In this document: piece by piece, positions 25,630 to 35,910 of the stretch
Position numbering within the stretch: the first letter of the stretch is position 1
Layout: each line of letters opens with the position of its first letter
Source: Candidatus Sulfotelmatobacter sp.
GTDB lineage: Bacteria; Acidobacteriota; Terriglobia; Terriglobales; Acidobacteriaceae
DNA: 41,788 bases
Direction: 5' to 3'
NCBI GenBank assembly: GCA_030038125.1
Contig: JASHPL010000194.1
Location: 1 to 41,788 of the forward strand
The notes under the pieces: model-generated
Seen by the model: only the letters and a program-made list of their open reading frames with translations
Databases searched by the model: none
Told to the model about the DNA's origin: nothing
Program-made: the position numbers and the translations under genes

Positions 25630-27339
25630 ATGCAGATCAAGCGCGCGCCCAAAACGTATGACGTTTGCATCATTGGCTCAGGAGCCTCGGGCGGCACCGC
25701 CGCAAAGGTGCTCACCGAAGGTGGACTGAGTGTGGTTATGCTCGAAGCGGGACCGCCTATTGTTCCCGAGCGAGACTACAAAGAACACATGTGGCCCTAC
25801 GATTTGCCGCATCGAGGAGCGGGCGTCGGTGGACGGGTGCGTCATGCCATCGGAAATGAATTTATGGCGCCGAACGGGGCTTGGGAAATCGAAGGGGAAC
25901 CATATGTTTCCGCGCCTGGTTCGACGTTCCGCTGGTTTCGTTCGCGTATCGTCGGCGGACGCACGAATCACTGGGGGCGCATCGCTCTGCGGATGGCACC
26001 CGTGGACTTCAGGGTTCATTCACATGATGGTATGGGGGATGACTGGCCGCTCTCGTATCAGGACGTCGCGCCCTACTACGACAAGGTTGAGTCTTACATC
26101 GGAGTTTTCGGGAGCAGAGAAAATATTGCCAGTGCACCCGATGGCATTTTCCTGCCACCTCCGAAACCGCGCTGCACTGAAACTATTGTCAAGACAGCCT
26201 GCGACAAGCTGAATATTCCCTGTATTCCCAGCCGCCTCGCGATCCTCACTAAACCACATCAGGGCCGGCCAGCGTGTCACTACTGCGCGCAATGCGGGCG
26301 AGGATGCATCACGGCCGCTAATTTCAGTTCAAGCCAGGTCATGATCCCGCCTGCGGAGGAAACCGGTCGCTTCACTCTAATCACTGGCGCAATGGCACGC
26401 GAACTCGTCGTCGGCAAAGACGGCAAGATCGCTTCGGTTTCCTACATTGACAAAGAGACGCGCGAGGAGCAGCGGACCCACGCTCGTGCATTCGTCGTTG
26501 CAGCCAGCGCCTGCGAGTCTGCACGCTTGCTGCTGAACTCGAGGTCTGCGCTCTTTCCCGACGGTTTGGCAAATTCATCGGGTATTGTCGGCCGCAATCT
26601 CATGGATACTGTCGGCACTGAGGGCGTGGGATATTTTCCCCAGCTGGAAAAAGTCCCTCCCCACAATCACGATGGCGTCGGCGGCATGCACATGTACTTG
26701 CCGTGGTGGAAGTTCGATCGAAAGAATGATTTTCTCCGGGGATATCACACGGAGTTCGGCGGCGGCCGGGGCATGCCTGCCGTGGGAGACTATGACCGGG
26801 TCTGTGACGAGTTCGTAGGCTACGGAACTGCCCTAAAACAGGAATGCAAGAACAAGTATGGCACCTATATTAGATTCGCTGGTCGCGGTGAAATGATCCC
26901 TAACGAAAATTGCTACTGCGAAATCGATCCGACCACAGTCGACCAGTGGGGCATTCCGGTTCTTCGTTTTCACTGGAGGTGGAGCGACAACGAGCTCAAG
27001 ATGGCGAAAGACATGCAAGAGACCTACCGCGCCATCGTTGAAGCCGCGGGAGGAGTGTACTTGACGCGCACGCGCGACGATGGCCCACACCCCTACGGCA
27101 TTACCGACGGTGGTTTCGTCATTCACGAAATCGGCACGGTCCGCATGGGAGTGAATTCTCAAACCTCCGCTCTCAATCAGTTCTGCCAGGCTCACGATGT
27201 CAAGAATTTGTTCGTGACCGATGGTGCATGTTTCGTAACTAACTCCGACAAGAATCCCACGCTTACGATCATGGCGCTCACGTGGCGTGCTTCAGATTAT
27301 CTGCGGGATCAGGCGAAGAAAGGAAATTTGGGCCTATGA
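25630..27339 (+). CDS. GMC-type FAD oxidoreductase, sugar/alcohol dehydrogenase catalytic subunit
   Basis: A 569-aa flavoprotein. The dinucleotide-binding motif GSGASGGTAA is near the N-terminus, followed by GGRTNHWGRIALR, and the active-site region holds IHEIGTVRMG and NSDKNPTLTIMAL. A cysteine cluster CHYCAQCGRGC (bases 26275-26307) resembles the iron-sulfur motif of FAD glucose dehydrogenases that pass electrons onward. The ATG at 25630 follows GGCGGGGAAACG and precedes the Rossmann fold directly; the frame extends to 25441 without protein-like sequence. The stop overlaps the small-subunit start (ATGA). No own signal is seen; it could be exported with its Tat-signal partner. Confidence 0.9.
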   Translation: MQIKRAPKTYDVCIIGSGASGGTAAKVLTEGGLSVVMLEAGPPIVPERDYKEHMWPYDLPHRGAGVGGRVRHAIGNEFMAPNGAWEIEGEPYVSAPGSTFRWFRSRIVGGRTNHWGRIALRMAPVDFRVHSHDGMGDDWPLSYQDVAPYYDKVESYIGVFGSRENIASAPDGIFLPPPKPRCTETIVKTACDKLNIPCIPSRLAILTKPHQGRPACHYCAQCGRGCITAANFSSSQVMIPPAEETGRFTLITGAMARELVVGKDGKIASVSYIDKETREEQRTHARAFVVAASACESARLLLNSRSALFPDGLANSSGIVGRNLMDTVGTEGVGYFPQLEKVPPHNHDGVGGMHMYLPWWKFDRKNDFLRGYHTEFGGGRGMPAVGDYDRVCDEFVGYGTALKQECKNKYGTYIRFAGRGEMIPNENCYCEIDPTTVDQWGIPVLRFHWRWSDNELKMAKDMQETYRAIVEAAGGVYLTRTRDDGPHPYGITDGGFVIHEIGTVRMGVNSQTSALNQFCQAHDVKNLFVTDGACFVTNSDKNPTLTIMALTWRASDYLRDQAKKGNLGL

Positions 27340-27926
27340 CGATTTCGCGGCGGGATATTCTCAAATCCTTAACCGTAGCTGCCGCAAGCGGATCGGTTTT
27401 GCGCGTCATTCCGCTTGAGGCAGCGGAATACGCCCATCGCATGGTCAACGCAGAGAAGACCGCGACCGAAGTCTACACTCCAAAATTTTTCTCTGCGCAC
27501 GCCTATAAGACGTTGCAAATCCTTTGCGACACAATCATCCCGTCGGATGATGAATCGAAAGGAGCTATCGAGGCAGGTGCACCCGAGTTCATCGATCTCC
27601 TCACCAGCGAGAACTCCGATTATCAACGCATTCTTGGCGGCGGACTGATGTGGCTTGACAATGCCTGCGTCGACCGCTACACAGAGCCGTATCTAGATTG
27701 CACACCCGAGCAGCGGAAGGAAATTCTGGGCCGGATTGCACACCGCAAAAACGCGCAGGACGACCCGAGTTTGGGTCCAGGAGTCGAATTCTTTGGCTTA
27801 CTCCGCAAACTCACCGCCGATGGATTCTTCACTAGCGAAATAGGAATCGCCTATCTGGGCTACATCGGCAATACCTACGTCCAGGAGTTCCCCGGCTGCC
27901 CACCAGTTCCGGAAACGCGAAAATAA
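27336..27926 (+). CDS. Gluconate 2-dehydrogenase subunit 3-like protein (Tat exported)
   Basis: A 196-aa partner of the GMC subunit, starting at ATG 27336 within a 4-base overlap. It opens with a twin-arginine signal (SRRDILKSLTVAAASGSVLR) and continues with the family pattern ALxxLCDTIIPSDDESKGA-like sequence (LQILCDTIIPSDDESKGAIE, then GAPEFIDLLT) and FFTSEIGIAYLGYIGNTYVQ. In known three-part sugar dehydrogenases this small subunit helps export of the cofactor-loaded catalytic subunit. The usual third part, a cytochrome c subunit, is absent; the next gene is convergent. Confidence 0.9.
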   Translation: MTISRRDILKSLTVAAASGSVLRVIPLEAAEYAHRMVNAEKTATEVYTPKFFSAHAYKTLQILCDTIIPSDDESKGAIEAGAPEFIDLLTSENSDYQRILGGGLMWLDNACVDRYTEPYLDCTPEQRKEILGRIAHRKNAQDDPSLGPGVEFFGLLRKLTADGFFTSEIGIAYLGYIGNTYVQEFPGCPPVPETRK

Positions 27927-27958
27927 TTCCCAACGCGTCCAACCAGTTAACTTGTGCT

Positions 27959-30900
27959 TCACTCTGGTTGCAAGGCTTGCTTGGATTTACGGGCGATCAG
28001 TGCGAATCCGTGTGACTGGGAATCCGAGATCAGTTGACTGAGACGGATACGGCCGTTTCCTTGTTGGCCCGATTTGATTTCCATTACTCCCAGCCGCAGT
28101 CGCGATTCAAATTCGTAACCGACGTAGCCATATCGGCTGGCTTCAGAGCGAACCTTTTCGACGATTCTCAAGGCCTCCTTGAAATTTCCGCTCTGGCCTA
28201 GTATCGCCGCCTTCGCAAATTCTTCCTCATAACGCGAAGTCCGATCGGATCCCTGACGGCATAAGTCGGCCGCACGAGCGGCGGCGGATTGCGAGTCTGA
28301 AACCTTCCCTTGTGCCAGCAGTATAGTGCTGAGAATCGCCTCGGCCTCGCAACCAGCATCTGTTTCTTTTTCCTTTTCGAATTCGGCGGCTGCCCGCTGA
28401 GCCTGCTGGGTCGCTTCCGAGATGTTTCCTTCGTCGAGCAAGATTTGAGCCAGTTGTATTTGGGTATGGGCGAGATCGCTTTCGACGCCGAGTTCCTTTC
28501 GGAGCGCAATGCCCTGCTCGGATTTAGCGTGCGCCTCGGCCAGGTGGTCCTCGGTTCGCAAAAGTTCAGCCATTCCCCACAACACGAAGCCTTGCCCGCG
28601 TCGGTGACCGGTTTGCTGATGGATCGCCATCGCTTGGTCCAGTCGTGCGCCGGCCGCGGCAAGCTGTCCCTGCTCCATCAGCACATTGGCGAGATTGCTT
28701 AGCGTCGAAGCCTCACCTCTGCGATTGCCAGCCTTGCGAAAAGCCTCCAAAGACTGCTCTTGCATTCGAGTCGCACCGGGTAAGTCGCCCATGTCCTCCA
28801 CCACATTGGCGAGGTTGCCAAGATCGCCGCCAATGTCGCTGGCGCTGGCCCCCAGAGAACGATCAATATGCAGCGCCTGCTGGTAAGCACGGAGCGCTTC
28901 TTCCAAGTTGCCCTGCTCATAATAAATATTCCCAATGTCACTCAACATTCTCGCGACGATCAATTGCGCGCCAGTCTGACGAGCGATTCGCAATGCTTCC
29001 TCGTATGCCTTGCGCGCGCCAGCAAAATCGCCCTTGTCGTACAAGACAGTTCCGGTTCCACTCATCGCGATCGCGGCTTCCCGCAGGTTCCCGGCTTTCT
29101 CATACAAGTCGCGCACCTCGGCATACTCAGATTCCGCCTTTCCCAGTTCTCCAAGACGCTCCCAGGCCCAGGCCTCCTGCTGTTTCGCACTAGCCACAAT
29201 GAGGCGGCTGCCCTGCCGTGAGGCCAGATCAACAGCCTGCGCAGCTACCCGTTGGGCGTGCCGGAAGTCGGCCAGAGACGCGCTGGCCTCGGATTCAACC
29301 ACATCAATGCGCGGATCCAAGCTCCCGGGACCGGAAATGTTTCGCAACTGCGCCACAGTGGCCAGTGCGTCCTTCCCCTGCCCAGCTTCTGTTTCCGTGG
29401 AAGCGAGACGCAGTCCGCTTTCGATATCGTCCGGGTAGAACCTGAGGAGCGTGCGATAGATTTCGATCGCCGCGGGATAATCGTTTTGCAGTTCGCGATA
29501 ATGGCCTTCGATGAGCAACTGATCGCGCCGGGGCAGGTTCTGGGAGAGTTCAAACGCTTTGCTTGCTTCCTGCTTCGCTTTTTCGTCATAGCCCAAGGCC
29601 CAGAGACTGCGGGCGAGGAAGGAATGAGAGAGCGCGTGGTTAGGATCTGCGGCGATCGCTTTTTCGAACAGGTCACGCGCCGTCTTGGCATCGTAGGCGC
29701 GGAATTTGGTCAGCCCCTCGGAATAGAAGCGAACGGCGTCCATCGTACTCGGCAAAGAAAAGCCGAGGCGTTGAATCTCCTGGGTCGATACCACACCTAT
29801 ACCCAGCTGCGCGCGGAGTTTGTCACTGACTCGCGAGACCAGGTTGGCCATCTCGGGCTCCGTGCCACTCTCGGAAACCGCTGCAATCGTCTCGCCCCCG
29901 ATGGCGTCCTGCACCCGCAAATCAATCCGCAACGGTCCCGCTGTGTCCTTTCCCATGCCTAGGTAAGAGCCGACGACCACGTCGTCTGCTCCCAGGTTCC
30001 CGCTGATTCTGGAAAGCGTTGTAGGTGAGTAGCTATCGGTGACCGGCAACGACAAATCGAGCTTCATGCGGGCGACGTTTTCTCCGGAGATCACGCGCAA
30101 ATTGTCGCCCGAAGCAAGTTCCGTCCCGAGCATTTCGGAGATTGCAGTCGAGACCCATTCCTGTTCCGGACTTCCCGAGAGATTTCGAAACCCCAGCACC
30201 GCAATCGAACGTCGGGCTTTCGCATGAACGGCCTCCGGTGGCGCACTCGGCCGGTGCAAAGCGCGCTCGACAAGTGCTCCACCGACAGCCAGTAGAGCGA
30301 AGACACCGGCCAGCAGCCACGCCCGTCCTTTTACTGCTGACAGTAGTCCGGGACGGGCCCCCAAGGGCACTGCCGCCGGACGAACCACCATCACCCTTCG
30401 GGTGTCAGTGTTATGGCGCAGATCCTCGAGATCCGCTCGCATGTCCGCTGCTGAGCGGTAGCGCAATTCACGATCTTTCTCGAGAGACTTCTTGATGATA
30501 GTTTCAAGTTCCGGCGGAATTTCCGGATTGATCGCGCGAGGTGAGACAGGCTGCCGGTTGAGAACCGACTCCAGCGTCAGCGCAACGTTCTTCCCCGAGA
30601 AGGGACGCTGTCCGGCAGCCATCTCGTAAAGCATTACGCCCAGAGAAAACAGGTCGGTTCGACCATCGAGTTCCTCTCCCCGAATCTGCTCCGGCGACAT
30701 GTACTGACTCGTCCCGGGAATTACGCCAAAGGAAGTGAGCACATCATCGGCGGTCGGGGCCGGATCGTGGCTTCCACTACTCAGCTTGGCCAAGCCGAAA
30801 TCCAGCACCTTGCTTGATCCCCGCTGAGTCAGAAAGATGTTGGCTGGTTTGATGTCGCGATGAATAACCCCCGCGGCGTGTGCGGCATCCAGCGCATCAG

Positions 30901-31486
30901 CTGTTTCTATCCCCCACTGCAGGGCCTCGCGCAGCGCCGGGCGCCCGGAATCAAGGCGATGCCGGAGTGTCTGCCCTTCGAGCAACTCCATCACGATCAC
31001 CGGACTGCCTTCGTAGTCCTCTACTTCATACAGTGTGCAAATGTGAGGGTGATTAAGGGAAGAAATGGCGCGCGCCTCTTGCTGGAAACGTAGCAGCGCT
31101 TTACCGCGGTCGCCCTGCGTCTCCAGAACGAATTTGAGCGCCACGTGACGGCCGATGCGAAGATCTTCCGCCTCATAAACCCGCCCCATTCCCCCGGTGC
31201 CAAGGTGTCGTAAGACGCGATAGTGGGCGATGGTTTTGCCCGGCAGCGAGTCGCTCCATCGGAGATCCTGCGCCAAGCCTGTGTTGCCGACGGTTGCCGC
31301 ACCCAGGATTGGCTGCTCGAGGAAGGTTCCCAACTGGTTGTGTGAGCTTAACAGCGAGCGAACTTCCTGTTCCAACGCGACATCACCGTCGCAGGCTTGC
31401 CGCAGGAACGCGTCTAGCTGATTGGACGGCAGGCGCAGCGCTGACTGCAGCAGGTCATCGACTCGTTTCCAACGGTCCACATCCAT
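27959..31486 (-). CDS. Membrane Ser/Thr protein kinase with long TPR array, coupled to an ECF-type sigma factor
   Basis: An 1175-aa Hanks kinase. Kinase hallmarks: [49 protein letters not shown] transmembrane helix ([17 protein letters not shown]) follows, then a TolB/FlgO-like part ([19 protein letters not shown]) and about ten TPR units, many with A-Y-Q-A-L spacing typical of Kinesin-light-chain-like TPR. ATG 31486 shares its A with the TGA of the sigma-factor gene (TGATG), which sets the start and implies translational coupling; the frame runs to 31537 inside that gene. The pair probably forms a signalling unit in which the kinase and the sigma factor are made in fixed ratio (inference). 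Confidence 0.93.
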   Translation of the reverse strand: MDVDRWKRVDDLLQSALRLPSNQLDAFLRQACDGDVALEQEVRSLLSSHNQLGTFLEQPILGAATVGNTGLAQDLRWSDSLPGKTIAHYRVLRHLGTGGMGRVYEAEDLRIGRHVALKFVLETQGDRGKALLRFQQEARAISSLNHPHICTLYEVEDYEGSPVIVMELLEGQTLRHRLDSGRPALREALQWGIETADALDAAHAAGVIHRDIKPANIFLTQRGSSKVLDFGLAKLSSGSHDPAPTADDVLTSFGVIPGTSQYMSPEQIRGEELDGRTDLFSLGVMLYEMAAGQRPFSGKNVALTLESVLNRQPVSPRAINPEIPPELETIIKKSLEKDRELRYRSAADMRADLEDLRHNTDTRRVMVVRPAAVPLGARPGLLSAVKGRAWLLAGVFALLAVGGALVERALHRPSAPPEAVHAKARRSIAVLGFRNLSGSPEQEWVSTAISEMLGTELASGDNLRVISGENVARMKLDLSLPVTDSYSPTTLSRISGNLGADDVVVGSYLGMGKDTAGPLRIDLRVQDAIGGETIAAVSESGTEPEMANLVSRVSDKLRAQLGIGVVSTQEIQRLGFSLPSTMDAVRFYSEGLTKFRAYDAKTARDLFEKAIAADPNHALSHSFLARSLWALGYDEKAKQEASKAFELSQNLPRRDQLLIEGHYRELQNDYPAAIEIYRTLLRFYPDDIESGLRLASTETEAGQGKDALATVAQLRNISGPGSLDPRIDVVESEASASLADFRHAQRVAAQAVDLASRQGSRLIVASAKQQEAWAWERLGELGKAESEYAEVRDLYEKAGNLREAAIAMSGTGTVLYDKGDFAGARKAYEEALRIARQTGAQLIVARMLSDIGNIYYEQGNLEEALRAYQQALHIDRSLGASASDIGGDLGNLANVVEDMGDLPGATRMQEQSLEAFRKAGNRRGEASTLSNLANVLMEQGQLAAAGARLDQAMAIHQQTGHRRGQGFVLWGMAELLRTEDHLAEAHAKSEQGIALRKELGVESDLAHTQIQLAQILLDEGNISEATQQAQRAAAEFEKEKETDAGCEAEAILSTILLAQGKVSDSQSAAARAADLCRQGSDRTSRYEEEFAKAAILGQSGNFKEALRIVEKVRSEASRYGYVGYEFESRLRLGVMEIKSGQQGNGRIRLSQLISDSQSHGFALIARKSKQALQPE

Positions 31487-32106
31487 CACTGATCCCGCTT
31501 CATTTCGCGATACAGCCAGGCACGGGCCGTACTCCAATCGCGAGCGATGGTGGCCGTCGAAAGCTTCAGAAGCTGGGCCGTCTCCTCCGAGCTGAGCCCA
31601 CCAAAAAAACGTAGTTCCACGACTTGCGCCTTGCGCGGATCAATCTGCGCAAGTGCCTTCAGGGCATCGTCGAGAGCCACGACATCGATGCTCTTGCGTC
31701 TGGTCAGCAGGGTCGCTTCCTCGAGCGGAAGCGTGCCATCGCCCCCTCCGCGCTTTCCGGCGCGGTGCCGCCGGGCGTAATCAACAAGGATCTGGCGCAT
31801 GAGCTGTGCAGCGATGGCGAAGAAGTGCGTACGGTTTTCCCATTCTGGGGTATTCAGTCCGACCAACCTCAGATAGGCCTCGTGCACCAATGCAGCGCTT
31901 TGCAGGGTGTGATCCGCACGTTCGTGACGCAGCTGAAAGTGAGCCAGACGTTGGAGCTCCTTGTAAACAATCGGCAGCAGTGAATCCAACGCCTTGCGGT
32001 CTCCATCACGCCAGACCCGCAACAGCTGTGTGATCTCGGCTGTAGGCTTTTCCCCCAAAGAGCACACCCAAAACGCGATCCCGCTTTGGTTAGGTAGGCT
32101 AGCCAT
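31486..32106 (-). CDS. ECF-like RNA polymerase sigma factor (Sigma70_ECF, PF07638 type)
   Basis: A 206-aa sigma factor. The region-2 part reads [20 protein letters not shown] and [17 protein letters not shown], followed by [20 protein letters not shown], all diagnostic of this acidobacterial/planctomycete family; region 4 is [19 protein letters not shown] with [21 protein letters not shown] 32106 is chosen; a TTG at 32124 adds six residues. No anti-sigma factor is adjacent; instead the gene is fused in expression to a Ser/Thr kinase by a one-base stop-start overlap, as often seen for this sigma group. Confidence 0.93.
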   Translation of the reverse strand: MASLPNQSGIAFWVCSLGEKPTAEITQLLRVWRDGDRKALDSLLPIVYKELQRLAHFQLRHERADHTLQSAALVHEAYLRLVGLNTPEWENRTHFFAIAAQLMRQILVDYARRHRAGKRGGGDGTLPLEEATLLTRRKSIDVVALDDALKALAQIDPRKAQVVELRFFGGLSSEETAQLLKLSTATIARDWSTARAWLYREMKRDQ

Positions 32107-32470
32107 GCATGCTTCAAAAGTCAACTGTTAACGCCTGAACTCTCGCTGCTTAGCGCAACCACCCAAGTCTGCCAAAGCTTAGTAAACGAATGATGCGTTT
32201 TCCTGGCGCGGTTTACAGACAAGAGACCGAAGACGATTCGACCCACGGTTGAAGATTCCGCAAGAAGCTTACGAAACCCATGCTGTTCTTTCGGTCTGCA
32301 CGAACTATGGAAGCCGATTCGCAGGGACGGGTCATGAAGAATAATGAAGAATAATGAAGAATAACGATCTCGGCTAGTGAATTATTGTCACGAATCCTCC
32401 CGGAACTGCTCGACATCTAGCCAAGCCATTTTGCGGCAATTGGGAAGCCGACCGAGAGGCTCCGCCGTTC
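32107..32470. other. Gene-free stretch upstream of the sigma factor
   Basis: About 360 bases that should contain the promoter of the sigma factor-kinase operon on the minus strand. The only distinct feature is the 10-base tandem repeat at 32334-32363. No coding sequence is apparent. Confidence 0.55.
32334..32363 (+). repeat. Tandem repeat ATGAAGAATA x3
   Basis: Three perfect consecutive copies of a 10-base unit, close to one helical turn each, between the NIPSNAP-like gene and the sigma-factor gene. Such a short array can change length by slippage. Confidence 0.85.
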
Positions 32471-32779
32471 TCAGTATTCGAGCACTTCGTAAAACTCGAT
32501 CCAGCTCTGTTGGAACATGGGGTGTTGTTGCTTAGCCAACTCCGTGTGCTCCGTACTGTTGTCGATTCGTTTCAGCGCTTCTTCCGCGGCGCAAAGAGAC
32601 TCGAACCGGCATTCCCACACGATGGTATTCGCTACCTCGCGGCCAGAAATCGGCACGAGGCGTTCTCCTCGCGGAAGAATCCCACGGTGTTCCAATTCGG
32701 CAAATTTCTTCTCAAGTGCGTGGAACTCCTGTTTGTGGGAAGGATGATATTGCTGAATAAGTCGCATAATGATGGCCAT
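32471..32779 (-). CDS. NIPSNAP-like dimeric alpha/beta-barrel protein
   Basis: A 102-aa cytoplasmic protein. The AAGGAGGAATAT ribosome site fixes the ATG at 32779. The pattern of an alpha helix rich in E/K (HKQEFHALEKKFAELEHRGI), a strand (IVWECRFESLCAAEEALKRI) and a C-terminal WIEFYEVLEY matches NIPSNAP/antibiotic-monooxygenase-like ferredoxin folds. Function unknown. It lies 57 bases after the amino-acid permease gene on the same strand and may be cotranscribed with it. Confidence 0.8.
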   Translation of the reverse strand: MAIIMRLIQQYHPSHKQEFHALEKKFAELEHRGILPRGERLVPISGREVANTIVWECRFESLCAAEEALKRIDNSTEHTELAKQQHPMFQQSWIEFYEVLEY

Positions 32780-32836
32780 ATATTCCTCCTTCGGTACGGC
32801 GAATCTTCGTGCGTTTGCGGATCGCAGTCTGGCAAC

Positions 32837-34213
32837 CTAATCTACTGCCCCTGCCGTGTGGTTACCTTCGTCTGGGATGTCGAATGACACCAACTCTGCT
32901 TTGAAACCGTGGGTCCTGAATGCACCGTAGGCGATGCCGAGAGCCATCCAGATTACTCCTGCAATCTTGGCCGGACGGCTGAGGCTGAGCCACAGCAACA
33001 AGCACACCAGAAAACCGAGTACCGGAACGAGAAAGTTGCTCAGTTGTTTCTGCGACTCTCGCAAGAAATATCGAGTGAACGACGCGGCGTTTACACCCAT
33101 GAATGCCAATAATGCTCCGAAATTCAGCAGTTCAGCCGCGCGTTCAAAAGTCAGGAACGTTGTTCCGATTAATGCGAATATGCCCACGAACAGAACATTG
33201 TTCCGGGGGATGCGCCGTTTTGGTTCGATCGCGCCAAAAAACGATTTCGGAATAGCATTCCCTCTACCCATGCCGTAGAGCAATCTCGCCGCTCCCAACT
33301 GCGATCCCATCCCGGAACCAACGGTCGCCACTAACAAAGTGACATTGATGAGACCAAACAGCCACGCGCCACCGGCACGGCCCGCAACTGACACGTAGGC
33401 CGTGTCGACATCCGGAAACGGCTGTGTACCCGGCCAGACTAATTGGGCCGCATAAACTTCCACCGATGCCAGAGCGCCGGTAATAAGGCAAACCAGAACC
33501 GTCGCGAGAAGGATGTTCCGCTTGGGGTTTTCTGCCTCCTCCGACAGCGTGGAGATGCCGTCGAATCCGATATAAGTCAAGACTGCCAGCGATGTCCCAC
33601 CCAATACTGCAGCAGGAGAAAATGTCTTCGGGTCATAGAAGGGACGCGTGAAGAAAGCCAGACCATCATGCGGGGTCTTAAATATGTAGCGCGCGGCGGC
33701 GCAAAGAAAAATGAGGATGACAACTCCCATGCCCGCCGCAAGTGTGTCATTGATCCGGGACGAGGTGCGGATGCCGAACAGGTTCAGACCCGTAAACAGC
33801 GAGATAAAAAACACGACGAGGACTGCGTAGGGAATCTCAGGGAAGAAATCGAGCGCAAACTTGCTGCATAAGATAGTACACACGATCGGGTTGAGCATGT
33901 AGTCCATGGCCATGCTCCATCCGGTCACATAGCCGAGTGCCGGGTGAATCTCAGAGCCGACGTAGGTAAAAGCTGAGCCGGCACTGGGATAGGCACGAGC
34001 CATGCGCCCGTAGCTGACCGCGGTAAACAGCATTGCAATCATAGCGATCAAAACTGTGGTGACTGCGTGGCCGTGCGCCCGTTGAGTCATGACACCGTAA
34101 ACCGGCATCGGCGCCGTCGGCTGAATGACGATCATCCCATAGAGAATCAAGTCCCACAGGCCGAGGACGCGCCTCAGCTTCGGACCTTCAGCGGTGGTGG
34201 GTGAGGAAACCAT
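32837..34213 (-). CDS. APC-superfamily amino-acid/polyamine permease
   Basis: Inner-membrane transporter of 458 aa with about 12 helices. The first helix region GLWDLILYGMIVIQPTAPMP matches the unwound helix 1 of APC transporters, and later SYGRMARAYPSAGSAFTYVG and YIGFDGISTLSEEAENPKRN are family hallmarks (the latter in helix 6 and the following loop). Substrate unknown; amino-acid or amine uptake or exchange is expected. ATG 34213 has only a weak ribosome site. Confidence 0.92.
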   Translation of the reverse strand: MVSSPTTAEGPKLRRVLGLWDLILYGMIVIQPTAPMPVYGVMTQRAHGHAVTTVLIAMIAMLFTAVSYGRMARAYPSAGSAFTYVGSEIHPALGYVTGWSMAMDYMLNPIVCTILCSKFALDFFPEIPYAVLVVFFISLFTGLNLFGIRTSSRINDTLAAGMGVVILIFLCAAARYIFKTPHDGLAFFTRPFYDPKTFSPAAVLGGTSLAVLTYIGFDGISTLSEEAENPKRNILLATVLVCLITGALASVEVYAAQLVWPGTQPFPDVDTAYVSVAGRAGGAWLFGLINVTLLVATVGSGMGSQLGAARLLYGMGRGNAIPKSFFGAIEPKRRIPRNNVLFVGIFALIGTTFLTFERAAELLNFGALLAFMGVNAASFTRYFLRESQKQLSNFLVPVLGFLVCLLLWLSLSRPAKIAGVIWMALGIAYGAFRTHGFKAELVSFDIPDEGNHTAGAVD

Positions 34214-34655
34214 TCGGCCGTCTATCGTGGCTAAGGGGCACTGCGTACTCTCTGGTTTAACGTTTTGCTATGCCACCAATCCGTGCATGAAAGTGCGAAA
34301 GTCGTACACATGATTTTTTGGGGTAACGGACGGCTTGGTCAGCCGAGGCATTCGTCCATTTGAAAAACAAAGAAATTACGTAAAGAGACGTTTCGCGCGT
34401 TGTCCAATTTCGGCGAAAGGTGCACACCAGCATAGTCGCAGGAAGTGCTTCGAGCAAGACCGTAAACCAGCTCAGACAAGCCACTCTGCATACTTTTGCT
34501 TGACGCAGATAGTTAATCGGCGTATTAGCTTCGAATTGGTTCAACGATTCACGAAACGAGTTGTTGGTTGGATTCAACTCCGCCGATTCCGACGCGATGT
34601 AAGTCTGAGTTGAAGAGAAGCGCCAGAGTAATTCCTGAGAAATCTGGGAGCTACC
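34214..34655. other. Divergent intergenic region, permease / amidohydrolase
   Basis: About 440 bases between the start of the permease gene (minus) and the amidohydrolase (plus). Both promoters should be here. A long minus-strand open frame over 34257-34868 is not protein-like. I see no clear palindrome or RNA. Confidence 0.5.
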
Positions 34656-35789
34656 GTGAAGAATTTGAGCCTCCGCCATGCAATCTTGCTTACGTGGAGT
34701 GTGCTGTTTACGTGCTGTTTGTTGTTCCATTCGTCGACTGCCACACCGCAGACGCAAGAACGCGCCCACGTCGACGAGGCGTTGCAGGCATTTGCCAATA
34801 TTCGACCCATCGATGTTCACGTGCACGTGTTCAAAACCGACGCTGATTTTCAGGCCATGCTGCAACATCTGAACTTGAAATTGATGAACATCCTCGTCGT
34901 TGATGATACCTTGTCGTACCGCAGGCAGTTGGAGCCACAGATCACGGATGCCCTAGCCTTGGTTCGCTCCAGTAACGGCCATGTCGCTTTTTGCACGACC
35001 TTCGATCCCTACAAATTCAACCAGCCGACCTTCGATGCCGACAGCATTAAGCAACTGGATCGCGACTTTGCCCATGGTGCAGTCGCGGTAAAAATCTGGA
35101 AAAACGTGGGCATGGAAATCAAGAATTCCGACGGCAAGTTCATCATGCCTGACGATCCGAAGTTCGAACCTATCTACAAAGACATTGCTCGTCACCATAA
35201 GACTCTTATGACGCACTTGGCTGAGCCTGACGTGGCATGGGGACCTCCTGACTCCTCAGATCCTTCCTGGTCCTACTATCAGGAGAATCCGCAATGGTTC
35301 CTCTACAACAAACCAGGGGTTCCATCGAAGCAACAGATCCTGCAGGCGCGTGATCACGTGTTGGCCGAAAATCCCAACCTCCGCATGGTAGGAGTCCATT
35401 TGGGAAGTATGGAGAAAGATCTGGACAACATTGCGGCTCACCTTGATCGCTACCCAAATTTTGCTATCGATACTGCCGCCCGCATGGCATACCTTATGAT
35501 CGCGCCACCAGAAAAGGTACGTGCGTTTCTGATCAAGTATCAGGATCGCGTACTTTATGGCACTGATCTCGACTTGATCGCCGCTGCAAACGTGGGAGAG
35601 ACACTAACCGAATGGAATTCAACCTATGCCCGCGATTGGACGTTCTTGGCGACCGATGAAATCGTTGAGTACAAGGGAAAAAAGATTCGCGGATTGGCGT
35701 TACCCGAGCCGGTTTTGCAGAAGATCTTTCACGACAACGCACTGCATTGGATCCCGGACCTCGCATTGCCTGCCCGGAGTCTGCGATGA
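34656..35789 (+). CDS. Exported amidohydrolase (Amidohydrolase_2-like)
   Basis: A 377-aa metal-dependent hydrolase with an N-terminal signal peptide (about 1-31, LTWSVLFTCCLLFHSSTA). The metal motif PIDVHVHVF (HxH) starts the barrel; VAVKIWKNVG offers a bridging lysine, THLAEP and VGVHLGSM further histidines, and LYGTDLD the terminal aspartate. This matches the Amidohydrolase_2 group (lactonases, decarboxylases). GTG 34656 follows CTGGGAG. It is first in a row with aldolase, kinase and isomerase genes, and might cleave a lactone or ester that feeds them (inference). Being exported separates it from typical cytosolic members. Confidence 0.85.
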   Translation: MKNLSLRHAILLTWSVLFTCCLLFHSSTATPQTQERAHVDEALQAFANIRPIDVHVHVFKTDADFQAMLQHLNLKLMNILVVDDTLSYRRQLEPQITDALALVRSSNGHVAFCTTFDPYKFNQPTFDADSIKQLDRDFAHGAVAVKIWKNVGMEIKNSDGKFIMPDDPKFEPIYKDIARHHKTLMTHLAEPDVAWGPPDSSDPSWSYYQENPQWFLYNKPGVPSKQQILQARDHVLAENPNLRMVGVHLGSMEKDLDNIAAHLDRYPNFAIDTAARMAYLMIAPPEKVRAFLIKYQDRVLYGTDLDLIAAANVGETLTEWNSTYARDWTFLATDEIVEYKGKKIRGLALPEPVLQKIFHDNALHWIPDLALPARSLR

Positions 35790-35910
35790 TGCCAAAGCTC
35801 CTCTGTCACAACTCAGGGAACTCTGAAGACGACTTACGAGATCGCATACGCGCGCAGATTCGGGGACCGATGGTGCTTCCGATTTCATATGTAGAAAGTT
35901 TGAGGCCAGC

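Noticed and set aside
34257-34868. 203-aa minus-strand frame before the amidohydrolase
   Set aside because: Runs antisense over the amidohydrolase start and has no protein-like regularity.
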